Of a DNA stretch of 39,499 bases, positions 28,229 to 37,017 are shown piece by piece. A program made the translations under genes and the position numbers. Every line of letters starts with the position of its first letter. Within the stretch, counting starts at the first letter, position 1. Origin of the DNA: Prevotella pallens ATCC 700821 (GTDB lineage: Bacteria > Bacteroidota > Bacteroidia > Bacteroidales > Bacteroidaceae); assembly GCF_000220255.1 (NCBI RefSeq), contig NZ_GL982513.1, positions 1,683,712 to 1,723,210 on the forward strand, given 5' to 3'. Below the pieces are notes generated by a model. It worked only from the letters and a program-made list of their open reading frames with translations, did not search any database and had not been told where the DNA came from.

Positions 28229-29953
28229 TTATGCATTCTCTGAAGGACGAATACCTTCTATCTGAAGTTGTACAGCACCACGTTTAAATACATTATCCTC
28301 TATTGTATAAACTATATCGAACGAGCGTTTTGATTTTATATAGCGTGCAGAACGACTTTGTCCAAAAGCAATACCATTCATAACATTATTCGATTTAGAG
28401 TCCACAAGTTCCAATTTTATATGTTCTTGTTCTCTACCTACAACTTTACTGGTCCCAAAATCAAATACTTCTTTTGTACAAAATAATGGTTTTACATTTT
28501 CTGGACCAAATGGTGCAAAGCGTTTTAAATCATTATGGAATTTTTTCGTAATATCTTTAAAATCAATAACAGCATCAATATCTAATGTAGCTTCTGTCTG
28601 ATGAGGTTCAATATGCTCATCAACATACTTTTGAAATCGATCTCGAAACTCTTTTACATTCTCCCATCTTAACGTTAAACCAGCTGCATAAGTATGACCA
28701 CCAAAGTTTGTAAGCAAATCACTACAACTCTCTATTGCAGAATAAAGATCAAAACCCGCAGCCGTTCGTGCAGAACCCGTAGCAAAATCACCTTCACGAG
28801 TAATAACGATAGTTGGACGATAGTAAATTTCTGTTAGACGAGAAGCAACAATACCAATAACACCTTTTTTCCAATGTTCATCGTAAAGCACAATACTATT
28901 TTGATGTTTCTGACTTTCCAAACGTTCTACAATTTGATTAGCCTCCTCTGTCATTTGTCTATCAACATCTTTTCGCTTATCATTATACTTATCTATATGC
29001 TTTGCTTCTAATAGTGCAGAAGCTAAATCACGTTCCACAAGTAAGTCTACACTTTCTCGACCACTCTCCATACGTCCACTTGCATTAATACGTGGACCTA
29101 TCTTAAAGATTATATCGCTCATTGAAATTTCTCTTCCCGTAAGCCCACATATATCTATTATAGCTTGTAATCCCACACTGGGATTTTGATTTAATTGTTT
29201 TAAACCATGAAAAGCAAGTATCCTATTTTCACCTACAACAGGAACAAGATCTGCGGCAATGCTTACAGAGCAGAAATCAAGAAATGGAATAAGGCGCGAG
29301 AATGGTATATTATTGTTCTTTGCAAATGCCTGCATAAACTTAAAACCAACCCCACAGCCACATAAATCTTTAAAAGGGAAACTATCATCAATGCGTTTTG
29401 GGTTTAATATAGCAACAGCCGGTGGCATATTATTATCAGGAACATGATGATCGCAAATAATAAAATCAATGCCTTGTTCTTTTGCATAACTAATCTCTTC
29501 AACTGCTTTTATACCACAGTCTAGTATAATAATAAGTTTTACTCCTGTATCTTTCGCAAAATCTATTCCTTTCTTACTTACTCCATAACCCTCATCGTAA
29601 CGATCTGGAATATAATAATCTATATTAGAATAAAATTGTCGTAAAAATTTATATACCAATGCTACAGCTGTACAACCATCTACATCATAATCTCCGTAGA
29701 CCATAATACGCTCTTTACGCCCCATTGCATCGTTTAATCTATCAACGGCAACGTCCATATCTTGCATTAAGAAAGGGTCGATAAGATCTGAAAGTTGTGG
29801 CCGGAAAAATCGTTTTGCAGCACTTTCAGTTGTTATCCCACGCCTTATAAGTAACGAAGCAAGAATAGGACTTATATTAAGTTTTTCTCCTAACTCTATT
29901 GCTGCGTTAGCCTGTTCAGATGTAGATGGTGTATAATTCCATTTTAATTGCAT
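28229..29953 (-). CDS. recJ: Single-stranded-DNA-specific exonuclease RecJ
   Basis: This 574-aa 5'-3' ssDNA exonuclease of the DHH family carries motif I VYGDYDVDGCTAVAL, the DHH motif IICDHHVPD, GPRINASGRMESG, and the DHHA1 motif FGGHTYAAGL, with an OB-fold region at the end. The frame is open up to 30007, but I place the start at ATG 29953 (MQLKWNYTP). A near-perfect promoter (-7 box TACCTTTA at 29978-29985) lies inside the longer frame and would start transcription near 29970, which excludes the upstream start. RecJ works in the RecFOR pathway and mismatch repair. The next gene is recQ. Confidence 0.93.
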   Translation of the reverse strand: MQLKWNYTPSTSEQANAAIELGEKLNISPILASLLIRRGITTESAAKRFFRPQLSDLIDPFLMQDMDVAVDRLNDAMGRKERIMVYGDYDVDGCTAVALVYKFLRQFYSNIDYYIPDRYDEGYGVSKKGIDFAKDTGVKLIIILDCGIKAVEEISYAKEQGIDFIICDHHVPDNNMPPAVAILNPKRIDDSFPFKDLCGCGVGFKFMQAFAKNNNIPFSRLIPFLDFCSVSIAADLVPVVGENRILAFHGLKQLNQNPSVGLQAIIDICGLTGREISMSDIIFKIGPRINASGRMESGRESVDLLVERDLASALLEAKHIDKYNDKRKDVDRQMTEEANQIVERLESQKHQNSIVLYDEHWKKGVIGIVASRLTEIYYRPTIVITREGDFATGSARTAAGFDLYSAIESCSDLLTNFGGHTYAAGLTLRWENVKEFRDRFQKYVDEHIEPHQTEATLDIDAVIDFKDITKKFHNDLKRFAPFGPENVKPLFCTKEVFDFGTSKVVGREQEHIKLELVDSKSNNVMNGIAFGQSRSARYIKSKRSFDIVYTIEDNVFKRGAVQLQIEGIRPSENA

Positions 29954-29977
29954 CTTTATTATTTTTATTTCTGCTTG

Positions 29978-30008
29978 TAAAGGTACAAAAAAAAGTGTAA
30001 GTCTCAAA
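29978..30008 (-). promoter_or_regulatory. recJ promoter nested in the upstream terminator
   Basis: On the minus strand TTTG (30005-30008), a 19-bp spacer and TACCTTTA (29978-29985) fit the Bacteroidota consensus with one mismatch. The TTTG is the loop of the terminator hairpin at 29990-30023. Confidence 0.65.
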
Positions 30009-30023
30009 AGACTTACACTTTTT
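29990..30023 (-). terminator. Terminator of the C1-type peptidase gene
   Basis: Perfect 15-bp inverted repeat AAAAAGTGTAAGTCT / AGACTTACACTTTTT with a 4-nt loop, about 65 nt after the peptidase stop. On the minus strand it runs into a long T-tract, giving a strong intrinsic terminator. Confidence 0.85.
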
Positions 30024-30087
30024 AATTCTATATAGCTCCATTAAAGCTTCAGTAAAACTCTAAGAAAGCTCAATAGTTAGCATTTAA

Positions 30088-31293
30088 TTACAAACCTAAC
30101 TTTTTGCGAATGTCTGAAGGTATAGCATTCTTGTTTACCATAAAGTCCATTGTGTTTGCAGCAATAAAGTTCTTAGTCATATACCAGATACCTTTATATT
30201 TACCAGTTTCACCCCAAGAGTTCTTTACCATATAATATTCCTTACCAAATTGATCTTTAGCGATACCAAAGATAAGCATACCGTGGTCGTCTGTAAGTTC
30301 CCATGTATCGTAACGGTCTTGACGCATCTTCTGTGTAGGAGTTACTTCTGGAACTTTTGCACCAAGTTCATCAATAAGACTACGTTGTTTTGCAGGAGAA
30401 AGTCCCAACCAACGTGCCATATCGCTACCTTGTAGGCTTTGAACTTTATTTCCATCTACCATATATGCAAGACCATCGCGTGTGAAACCAGGTTCACTAA
30501 CATCACCTCCCCATGCAATACAATAACCATTCATTACAGCATTATCTATAATCTTCATCATTTCGTCCATAGGTACATTATAAGATTGTGGCATACGCCA
30601 ATTATCTTGTACTTCTACAGCAAATGAAGTATAGAATGGATGATGTGTATAAGAGGTTATAGTTACATAATTATTCCAATCTAAACCTAAACTTGCAGCA
30701 AATTGCTTCGGAGTATATGTCTTTCCTTCGTAGGTGAATTTCTCAGGACATTTACCTAAATAAGAATCAATAATCCCTTGAAGACCTGGTTTCCACTGAT
30801 TAGAAATTTTACTTGACTTATTCTTTGCTACAGCATTTACGTACGGTTCCATTACAGAGAAGAATTCATTAAAGTTAAATAAAGAATCACCTGTTAAAGA
30901 ACCAGGGAATGGCATTGCTCCTTCGGGACAAATACCATAATTTTCAAGACAGAAAAGAGGATCATAGCATGAACCACCTTGTGCAAACTGAGCATCGCCG
31001 TGCATACGAACCACTTGAATAGCGCGATCCATATAAGTCTTATTAGCTACAAAACTTTCACAAAGATCATAGGTTTTACCTGTTGCTTTTAAGATTTCTG
31101 ATTCAAAGTAGGCCAATGTTGAATAATCCCAACACGTACCTGAACGATTTTGATTTTTAATGCTTGTGATAGGATTCTCCTTAATCACTGTAAATACCGG
31201 ACTGTTGTCCACCTTCTTTGCAACTTTTTTAGGAGCTGCATTCGCACTAGCTGCAAAAATTGCGAAAAGTGCGAGCACTAAAGTTTTTTTCAT
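30088..31293 (-). CDS. Secreted C1B (bleomycin hydrolase-like) cysteine peptidase
   Basis: This 401-aa protein has a Sec signal peptide (MKKTLVLALFAIFAASANA). The papain-fold catalytic residues are visible. The Cys lies in NQNRSGTCWDYSTLAYFES, the His in LTDDHGMLIFGIA, and the Asn in YYMVKNSWGETGKYKG. The overall pattern fits peptidase C1B, the aminopeptidase C/bleomycin hydrolase group; Bacteroidota have exported members of it. It should act in the periplasm or outside the cell on peptides. It is transcribed alone: 86 bp of AT-rich DNA separates it from the upstream aminopeptidase P gene, and a strong terminator follows. No T9SS tail is present. Confidence 0.9.
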   Translation of the reverse strand: MKKTLVLALFAIFAASANAAPKKVAKKVDNSPVFTVIKENPITSIKNQNRSGTCWDYSTLAYFESEILKATGKTYDLCESFVANKTYMDRAIQVVRMHGDAQFAQGGSCYDPLFCLENYGICPEGAMPFPGSLTGDSLFNFNEFFSVMEPYVNAVAKNKSSKISNQWKPGLQGIIDSYLGKCPEKFTYEGKTYTPKQFAASLGLDWNNYVTITSYTHHPFYTSFAVEVQDNWRMPQSYNVPMDEMMKIIDNAVMNGYCIAWGGDVSEPGFTRDGLAYMVDGNKVQSLQGSDMARWLGLSPAKQRSLIDELGAKVPEVTPTQKMRQDRYDTWELTDDHGMLIFGIAKDQFGKEYYMVKNSWGETGKYKGIWYMTKNFIAANTMDFMVNKNAIPSDIRKKLGL

Positions 31294-31379
31294 AATTCTA
31301 AAATGCTTACCAGTAAGTTTACATTCTGGTTTTCTTTAAAAATTTAAGTTGTTAATAATTATTTTTCTTTATATCTAAA

Positions 31380-32789
31380 TTAAGCATTCATAAAATCTTC
31401 AATATCTTTTGGATAATAAGGTATACGGTCTTTACCTATGAAACGACAACCTTCTTTTGTAACAAGTATATCGTCCTCTATACGAATACCACCAAAATCT
31501 TTATATGTATCAAGCTTATCAAAGTTTAGGAACTCTGCGCAATGTTTCTTTGCACGCCATTCATCAATAAGTGCAGGAATGAAATAGATACCAGGCTCAT
31601 CTGTTACAACAAAACCTTCTTGTAAACGACGTCCCATACGCAGACAATTTGTTCCAAATTGTTCAAGGTTAGGACGAGTTTCTTCATCAAACCCTACATA
31701 TATCTGTCCTAAAGCTTCCATATCGTGAACATCAAGGCCCATCATGTGTCCTAATCCATGAGGTAAGAACATTGCATGTGCACCAGCAGCTACAGCAGCA
31801 TTAGTATCTCCTTTTGCTAAACCTAATTCTTTCATACGCTCAAAGATAATACGACAAACTGCAAAGTGTACATCAGCATATTTCACTCCTGGTTTCGATA
31901 ATTTCAAAGCTGCATCATGAGCTTCTACTACTACATTATATATATCGAGTTGGCGTTGCGTAAATTTTCCATTTACAGGGAATGTTCGTGTATTATCAGA
32001 ACAATAGTGGCTCATCGTTTCTCCACCACAATCGCACAAAACAAGTCTGCCATCTTCTAATTCTGCCATTGATGGATTTCCATGCATTATTTCTCCATGC
32101 TGCGAGAAAATAATCGGGAAAGACACCATTGAACCATAAGAATTAGCAATTCCTTCTACCTGACCAGCTACATATTTTTCTGTAAGTCCTGGCTTTGTAA
32201 TGCGCATTGCAGTAGTATGCATCTTATAACCAATAACAGCTGCACGTTCTAGTTCTTCTATTTCTTCTGCAGTTTTTACAGAGCGCATCTTTACTACTGC
32301 ATTAATAAGTTCTAAACTTGCTTCTTCTTTTTGTTTATTGGGGTGGATACCAAGTAAATCACAAATTTGAATCTTAATATCAGAACGATAAGGTGGCAAG
32401 AAATGTATTTTTCTATTTGATGCTTTGGCTTTATCGCAGATAGTTTTCAATTCGCTCATTGGAGCAGAATTACTTACTCCTACCTGAGCAGCAAGGTCAC
32501 TAACAGCATCAACACTACCAAACCATACAATGTCTTCAATGTCAATATCATTTCCTATCAGTATTTCTTTGTTGTCATTAACATCAATAACACCAACAAG
32601 ACCATCACGTTGTTGACCAAAATAATATAAAAACGACGAATCCTGACGGAAGGGAGAATACCCATTCGCTGGTGAATTTACTGGCGATTCGTTGTTTCCA
32701 AACAATAATATAATGCCGTCTTTCACAAGCTTCTTAAGCTCTGCACGGCGCTGTATATACGTCTCTTTATTAAACATAACTGCTTTCAT
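31380..32789 (-). CDS. pepP: Xaa-Pro aminopeptidase (M24B)
   Basis: This 469-aa enzyme removes N-terminal residues that precede proline. The N-terminal creatinase-like domain includes GNNESPVNSPANGYSPFRQD. The pita-bread catalytic domain shows the dimetal ligands: Asp in VLCDCGG, Asp in SDNTRTFPV, His in HGLGHMMGLDVHD, Glu in VTDEPGIYF and Glu in GGIRIEDDILV. There is no signal peptide, so it is cytosolic. A TATCTTTG -7 box (32805-32812) precedes the start and is divergent from the patatin promoter. The ATG at 32789 is favoured, although Met5 is also possible. Confidence 0.93.
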   Translation of the reverse strand: MKAVMFNKETYIQRRAELKKLVKDGIILLFGNNESPVNSPANGYSPFRQDSSFLYYFGQQRDGLVGVIDVNDNKEILIGNDIDIEDIVWFGSVDAVSDLAAQVGVSNSAPMSELKTICDKAKASNRKIHFLPPYRSDIKIQICDLLGIHPNKQKEEASLELINAVVKMRSVKTAEEIEELERAAVIGYKMHTTAMRITKPGLTEKYVAGQVEGIANSYGSMVSFPIIFSQHGEIMHGNPSMAELEDGRLVLCDCGGETMSHYCSDNTRTFPVNGKFTQRQLDIYNVVVEAHDAALKLSKPGVKYADVHFAVCRIIFERMKELGLAKGDTNAAVAAGAHAMFLPHGLGHMMGLDVHDMEALGQIYVGFDEETRPNLEQFGTNCLRMGRRLQEGFVVTDEPGIYFIPALIDEWRAKKHCAEFLNFDKLDTYKDFGGIRIEDDILVTKEGCRFIGKDRIPYYPKDIEDFMNA

Positions 32790-32804
32790 ATATTAGTTTA
32801 GCTG

Positions 32805-32842
32805 CAAAGATAATAAATATTCTCATAAAAACACTAACTTTG
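32805..32842. promoter_or_regulatory. Divergent promoter pair
   Basis: The minus-strand box TATCTTTG (32805-32812) serves the aminopeptidase gene and the plus-strand box TAACTTTG (32835-32842) serves the patatin gene. The two cores lie 22 bp apart and their upstream regions overlap, so the polymerases would exclude each other. Clear TTTG -33 boxes are missing for both. Confidence 0.55.
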
Positions 32843-32863
32843 CAGTGCTTTTATTTATTTTTT

Positions 32864-33733
32864 ATGGAAATCGATATAAATACAGGATTAGTATTAGAGG
32901 GAGGAGGTATGCGAGGAGTGTTTACTTCTGGTGTTCTTGATGCTTTTATGAAGTTTAATATCTATTTTAAATATGTAGTTGCAGTTTCTGCCGGAGCATG
33001 TAACGGACTTTCGTATATGAGCAGACAACCACGTAGGGCTAGAGTTTCAAATATCGATTTATTAGCTAAATATGATTATATTGGAATTCGGCATCTTGTT
33101 ACACAAGGTTGCATTTTCGACCCTGAATTTCTTTATGAACGTTTTCCTTACGAGATAATTCCTTTCGATTACGATACTTTTTTTGAAAAGATGAATTTAG
33201 GTTATTCTTTCGAAATGGTAACAACCAATTGTGAAACTGGAAGATGCGAATATTTACAAGAACGTAATGGTAATAAACATAGACTCAACGAAATTGCACG
33301 TGCTTCGAGTAGTTTACCATACGTTAGCAAAATTGTAGAGATAGATGGTATTCCTATGCTTGATGGTGGAATTATCGACTCAATTCCTCTTCTTCATGCT
33401 ATAGAGAAAGGACACAGCCAAAATGTTGTTATTTGCACACGCAATAAAGGGTGGCGCGAAACTAGCAAAGATTTTAAAATACCAAAGTTTATCTATCGGA
33501 ATTATCCACGTTTACGCGTTGTGTTGAGTCATAGAATAGATGCTTATAATAAGCAATTAGATATGATAGACAAATACGAAAAAGAAGGAAGAATAATAGT
33601 ATTGCGACCTATAAGACCTGTTGAAGTTGGAAGAATGGAAAAAGATATAGAAAAGTTAGAATCCCTCTACAATGAAGGATTTAATATTGGAGAAGAATTC
33701 TGTAGGGCTAACCTAAAACTAGCTAATAACTAA
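32864..33733 (+). CDS. Patatin-like phospholipase
   Basis: This 289-aa protein of the bacterial YjjU-like patatin group hydrolyses acyl esters through a Ser-Asp dyad. The oxyanion loop is LEGGGMRGVF (about residue 10). The nucleophile Ser is in VVAVSAGACNGLSY, so the elbow reads AVSAG instead of the usual GxSxG. The catalytic Asp is in MLDGGIIDSIP. The frame is open from a TTG at 32840, but the -7 box TAACTTTG (32835-32842) covers that codon, so the ATG at 32864 (MEIDINTG) is the start. No signal peptide is seen, so it is probably cytosolic. It converges with trmD, with 5 bp between the stops. Confidence 0.9.
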   Translation: MEIDINTGLVLEGGGMRGVFTSGVLDAFMKFNIYFKYVVAVSAGACNGLSYMSRQPRRARVSNIDLLAKYDYIGIRHLVTQGCIFDPEFLYERFPYEIIPFDYDTFFEKMNLGYSFEMVTTNCETGRCEYLQERNGNKHRLNEIARASSSLPYVSKIVEIDGIPMLDGGIIDSIPLLHAIEKGHSQNVVICTRNKGWRETSKDFKIPKFIYRNYPRLRVVLSHRIDAYNKQLDMIDKYEKEGRIIVLRPIRPVEVGRMEKDIEKLESLYNEGFNIGEEFCRANLKLANN

Positions 33734-33738
33734 ATAAG

Positions 33739-34413
33739 CTACTTTAATAAATCAGGGCGCAAACGTTTTGTTCTTTCCATTGCTTGTTCAAATTCCCATT
33801 GATTTATTTTTGCTTCGTGCCCACTCAACAATATCTCTGGAACATCCCACCCTTTATAACTTCGTGGACGCGTATAAATAGGAGCCGACAGTATATTATC
33901 TTGAAAACAATCAGACAATGCACTTTGCTCATCTCCAATTACACCTGGAATAATTCGAATTACAGCATCTGCAATAATGGCTGCTGGTAATTCTCCGCCT
34001 GTTAAAACAAAATCGCCTACCGAAATTTCCTTTGTTATTAAGTGTTCTCTTACTCGCTGATCAACTCCTTTATAATGACCAGCCAATATAATAAGATTAC
34101 CACCTAAAGAAAGGTCGTTTGCCATTTTCTGATTAAACAGTTCTCCATCAGGCGATGTAAATATAACTTCGTCATATTCTCTTTCTGCTTTCAATGCACT
34201 TATACAACGGTCTATTGGTTCTATCTGCATCACCATTCCCGCTTGCCCTCCAAAAGGATAATCATCTACACGACGCCACTTATCTTTACTGTAATCGCGA
34301 AGGTTATGCAAATGTATTTCTGCTAAACCTTTCTTTTCTGCTCGTGCCAAAATACTCTCATGCACAAAGCCTTCAAGCATCTCGGGTAATACTGTTATTA
34401 TATCTATTCTCAT
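33739..34413 (-). CDS. trmD: tRNA (guanine-37-N1)-methyltransferase TrmD
   Basis: This 224-aa SPOUT methyltransferase adds m1G37 to tRNAs from S-adenosylmethionine and prevents +1 frameshifting. Family signatures are the start [13 protein letters not shown], then [13 protein letters not shown], the trefoil-knot SAM site [15 protein letters not shown], and [14 protein letters not shown]. It is complete. A TAACTTTG box (34424-34431, minus strand) 10 bp before the start codon implies a very short leader. It is convergent with the patatin gene, with no hairpin between them. Confidence 0.96.
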   Translation of the reverse strand: MRIDIITVLPEMLEGFVHESILARAEKKGLAEIHLHNLRDYSKDKWRRVDDYPFGGQAGMVMQIEPIDRCISALKAEREYDEVIFTSPDGELFNQKMANDLSLGGNLIILAGHYKGVDQRVREHLITKEISVGDFVLTGGELPAAIIADAVIRIIPGVIGDEQSALSDCFQDNILSAPIYTRPRSYKGWDVPEILLSGHEAKINQWEFEQAMERTKRLRPDLLK

Positions 34414-34423
34414 ATTGTAAATA

Positions 34424-34431
34424 CAAAGTTA
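34424..34431 (-). promoter_or_regulatory. trmD -7 box
   Basis: TAACTTTG on the minus strand matches TAnnTTTG, with its end 10 bp upstream of the trmD ATG. A clear TTTG -33 box is not seen at the right distance. Confidence 0.5.
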
Positions 34432-34474
34432 CCAATATTTTCAACGAAAAGATATAGCCTTTAAGTTTTTTTTG

Positions 34475-34482
34475 TAACTTTG
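34475..34482 (+). promoter_or_regulatory. -7 box of the DUF5020 gene
   Basis: TAACTTTG matches the Bacteroidota -7 consensus 31 bp before the ATG at 34514. It is preceded by a T-tract, and no good -33 box is present. Confidence 0.55.
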
Positions 34483-34513
34483 TACTCAAATTCTAATCGA
34501 AACAAAGATACTT

Positions 34514-35263
34514 ATGAAAAAAATCTTTACTCTCGCCATCACTTGTATGGCATTCTTTTGTGGCTCTCAAGCACAAAATGTGCAATTCCACTATGACCTT
34601 GGTCATAATCTTTCAAAAGATTTAAGCAACAGGCCAGCTGTTACCACTACTGTAGAAATGTTTAAACCCGATAAATGGGGGTCTACTTTCCTATTTACAG
34701 ATATTGATTATAAAAACGATGGTGCTGTAGGTGCTTACTGGGAAATTTCAAGAGAATTTTCTATTACTAAAAATAAACGCTGGGCAGCCCATATTGAATA
34801 TAATGGTGGTGCTGCAACTGGCGAACTTGCAACTGGATATTATGGAAATCGTTTTCAACATGCAGCTCTTTTTGGTGGTGCATGGAATTGGGCTAATAAG
34901 GATTTCTCAAAAACTTTCAGCGTGCAACTTATGTATAAATACTATTTCAAAAATAAAACTACAGGTGCACACCCATTTAATGGTTTCCAACTTACCGAAG
35001 TGTGGGGATTAAATTTCGCAAAAGGATTATGTTCTTTCAATGGTTTCTGCGACTTATGGTACGACCCAAATGTAAGTGGAAAACTTATTTTAATATCTGA
35101 GCCTCAATTCTGGTTTAATTTAAACACACTAAAAGGTATGCAAGGAGTAAATCTCTCTTTAGGCTCAGAAGTTGAAATTAGCAACAATTTTGTTTGGAAC
35201 AATAAGGGCAAACACAATAAGTTTTATGCCATTCCAACAATCGCAGCAAAGTGGACTTTCTAA
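34514..35263 (+). CDS. DUF5020 outer-membrane beta-barrel-like protein
   Basis: This 249-aa protein has a signal peptide (MKKIFTLAITCMAFFCGSQA-Q). The mature sequence alternates polar and hydrophobic residues with many aromatic positions and ends in a terminal Phe (AAKWTF), as in outer-membrane barrels. Its start NVQFHYDLGHNL and the segment GSTFLFTDIDYKNDG are typical of DUF5020, a Bacteroidota family related to Tsx-like nucleoside channels. It probably sits in the outer membrane as a small channel; the substrate is unknown. It has its own promoter and terminator and is divergent from trmD. Confidence 0.87.
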   Translation: MKKIFTLAITCMAFFCGSQAQNVQFHYDLGHNLSKDLSNRPAVTTTVEMFKPDKWGSTFLFTDIDYKNDGAVGAYWEISREFSITKNKRWAAHIEYNGGAATGELATGYYGNRFQHAALFGGAWNWANKDFSKTFSVQLMYKYYFKNKTTGAHPFNGFQLTEVWGLNFAKGLCSFNGFCDLWYDPNVSGKLILISEPQFWFNLNTLKGMQGVNLSLGSEVEISNNFVWNNKGKHNKFYAIPTIAAKWTF

Positions 35264-35332
35264 ACATTCCTCCATTTAGAAATCTCTTTCCATACAATAG
35301 TTTATATTCGTTGAATACTATATCTTTTAATG

Positions 35333-35364
35333 TCAGCACGTCAAACATCTCTTTGACGTGCTGA
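35333..35364 (+). terminator. Terminator of the DUF5020 gene
   Basis: Perfect 13-bp inverted repeat TCAGCACGTCAAA / TTTGACGTGCTGA with a 6-nt loop, followed by TTTTCTT, 70 nt after the stop. Confidence 0.88.
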
Positions 35365-35369
35365 TTTTC

Positions 35370-36010
35370 TTATAAACATATACCCCACTTCATACCCTTG
35401 GAGCTATAAATATCTTCACAAAGCTCTAAAGTAGAACCATATAAATATTAGGGCAACTTTCAGATTTTAGTATTTCTGTGAGTGTTTTCAAACTTAATTC
35501 TTCTCTCATAAAGTCTGCCATAATTATGTTTCTAAAATTTATAATAAAAACTCGAGAGATTTATAATAAGAAAATTAAAATTTATAATTACAAAATTTTA
35601 ATTTTATCATTAAAAAATCCATAGCTTACTTTAAAAGCTATTTTAAGTTAAGGTCTAAATCTGTCTTTTCCTGTTTTTATTACTATACACGTCTTATTAT
35701 AGTAGCTACTTCTGTAGATTATTTCGTGTTATGCTTACTGAATGGTTGAACAAAAAAGAATAATCCTCACCAAAAATAATAGACACGTTACCTTTGACAA
35801 ATTCTTCTTTTAACGAATTATTTATCGTTTTCCACTTATATTTAAGGTATAAGCAAGGTATGCTACTGAAAATAAATACGAAATATACCAAGCAAATTCA
35901 AAAGAAAATATAGTTATATCAACCACTTCTTTGTATGGATTTCACAGAATGTACCTTAATAAATATTAAAACAAGAATAAGCCTGAATAAAAGCGTAGTT
36001 TTTAAAATAA
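35370..36010. other. AT-rich intergenic region without a confident gene
   Basis: About 640 bp with no recognisable gene. A 31-codon minus-strand ORF (35426-35521) and a 61-codon minus-strand frame (35706-35891) exist, but neither shows a promoter, a family match I know or coding bias. The high A/T content makes such frames common. Confidence 0.5.
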
Positions 36011-36016
36011 AAGTAT

Positions 36017-36024
36017 TATCTTTG
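36017..36024 (+). promoter_or_regulatory. -7 box of the small T9SS-tail gene
   Basis: TATCTTTG matches TAnnTTTG and ends 14 bp before the first ATG (36039), so the leader is only about 10-15 nt. It probably serves the small secreted protein and perhaps the sigma-factor genes behind it. Confidence 0.55.
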
Positions 36025-36038
36025 CATTCAAACATATA

Positions 36039-36356
36039 ATGCGTATGAAAAGAAGAATATATACTTTTTTATTTGCTATAGCCCTTTTAAGTTTTGCATT
36101 ACCAACGACTATAAAAGCCGAAACGTCGTTAGAAATGATAGAACAGGACATTCATAATATTTCTATTTCTGTTTATGGGTCTGTTCTTCGTATTGAAGGG
36201 GCAAACGACGAAATGCTACAAATATATAATGTAACAGGTGTATGTGTTATGAGTCTTAGAGTAGATGGACAAGATAAACGCTACAATCTTAATTTGCCCA
36301 AAGGGTGTTATATTGTAAAAGTTGGTAAAGTTGTTCGTAAGATTTCTATTCGATAA
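36039..36356 (+). CDS. Small secreted protein consisting mainly of a T9SS-like tail
   Basis: This 105-aa protein has a signal peptide (about residues 1-29, ending IKAE) and then only about 75 residues. Its second half (MLQIYNVTGVCVMSLRV, then LPKGCYIVKVGKVVRKISI) has the pattern of a type A T9SS C-terminal sorting domain: a V-T-G turn, a G-x-Y-I-V-K strand and a basic final strand. There is hardly any cargo in front. The start may be ATG 36039 or ATG 36045 (MKRRIYTF), both after the -7 box at 36017-36024. The sigma-factor gene follows 36 bp later. The function is unknown. Confidence 0.75.
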   Translation: MRMKRRIYTFLFAIALLSFALPTTIKAETSLEMIEQDIHNISISVYGSVLRIEGANDEMLQIYNVTGVCVMSLRVDGQDKRYNLNLPKGCYIVKVGKVVRKISIR

Positions 36357-36392
36357 ATCTTACTTATATAGAAACTAATCCATTTTTTATCT

Positions 36393-36938
36393 GTGGTGCA
36401 CAAAATAGAAGAATCAAAACTCCTAAAAGCATTAGCAGATCCTAAAACACGTTACAAGGCATTTACATTATTGGTAAACGAATATAGTAAACCTTTGTAT
36501 TGGAAAATACGAAGCTTTGTTTTGTCGCACGACGATACAGACGATATTCTTCAAAATACCTTTTTGAAAGCATGGAAAAACATAGAACGTTTTGAAGGGA
36601 AATCAAAAATATCTACGTGGCTATATAGTATTGCTATTAATGAATCGTTAAACTTATTACGTTCTCTAAAAGAAACCATTAATATTAGTAATTATAATAG
36701 CATTAGTAATTCGCTTTTAGCTGATTGTTATTTCGATGGAAATAAAGGACAAGCTATATTACAAGAAGCAATTGCGACCTTACCAGAGGTTCAACGTACT
36801 GTATTTATAATGAAATATTACGATGGTTTAAAATATCCCGAAATACACCAAATACTTGGAACAAGTGAAGGCGCTTTAAAAGCATCTTACCATATTGCGG
36901 TAAAAAAAATATCGCAATATATAAAGGAAAACGAATAA
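36393..36938 (+). CDS. ECF-type RNA polymerase sigma factor
   Basis: This 181-aa sigma-70-family factor starts at GTG 36393 or 36396. Region 2 is LVNEYSKPLYWKIRSFVLSH, then DDTDDILQNTFLKAWKNIERF and KISTWLYSIAINESLNLLR. Region 4 is ATLPEVQRTVFIMKYYDGLK, then YPEIHQILGTSEGALKASYH. It directs polymerase to a small regulon, presumably in response to envelope stress. A one-TM protein and a periplasmic helical protein follow in the same direction, a common arrangement for Bacteroidota ECF factors and their regulators. Confidence 0.9.
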   Translation: MVHKIEESKLLKALADPKTRYKAFTLLVNEYSKPLYWKIRSFVLSHDDTDDILQNTFLKAWKNIERFEGKSKISTWLYSIAINESLNLLRSLKETINISNYNSISNSLLADCYFDGNKGQAILQEAIATLPEVQRTVFIMKYYDGLKYPEIHQILGTSEGALKASYHIAVKKISQYIKENE

Positions 36939-37017
36939 ATTCCAACAACCAAATTAAACCAAAACGCATTATATTTGTCGAACTATCAGTAATAAACTAA
37001 AGCAAGGAATAATAATT

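Noticed and set aside
29954..30007. Upstream extension of RecJ (start at 30007)
   Set aside because: The extra 18 codons overlap the recJ promoter and the upstream terminator. The ATG at 29953 fits the family start.
32840..32863. TTG start of the patatin gene
   Set aside because: The codon is part of the predicted -7 box, so it would not be in the transcript.
35426..35521. A 31-codon minus-strand ORF (MADFMREELSLKTLTEILK)
   Set aside because: The sequence looks mildly protein-like, but there is no promoter, no family I recognise and very high A/T content. It could be a decayed gene end.
35706..35891. A 61-codon minus-strand ORF in the AT-rich gap
   Set aside because: There is no promoter, no signal and no homology that I recognise. 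A chance frame is more likely.
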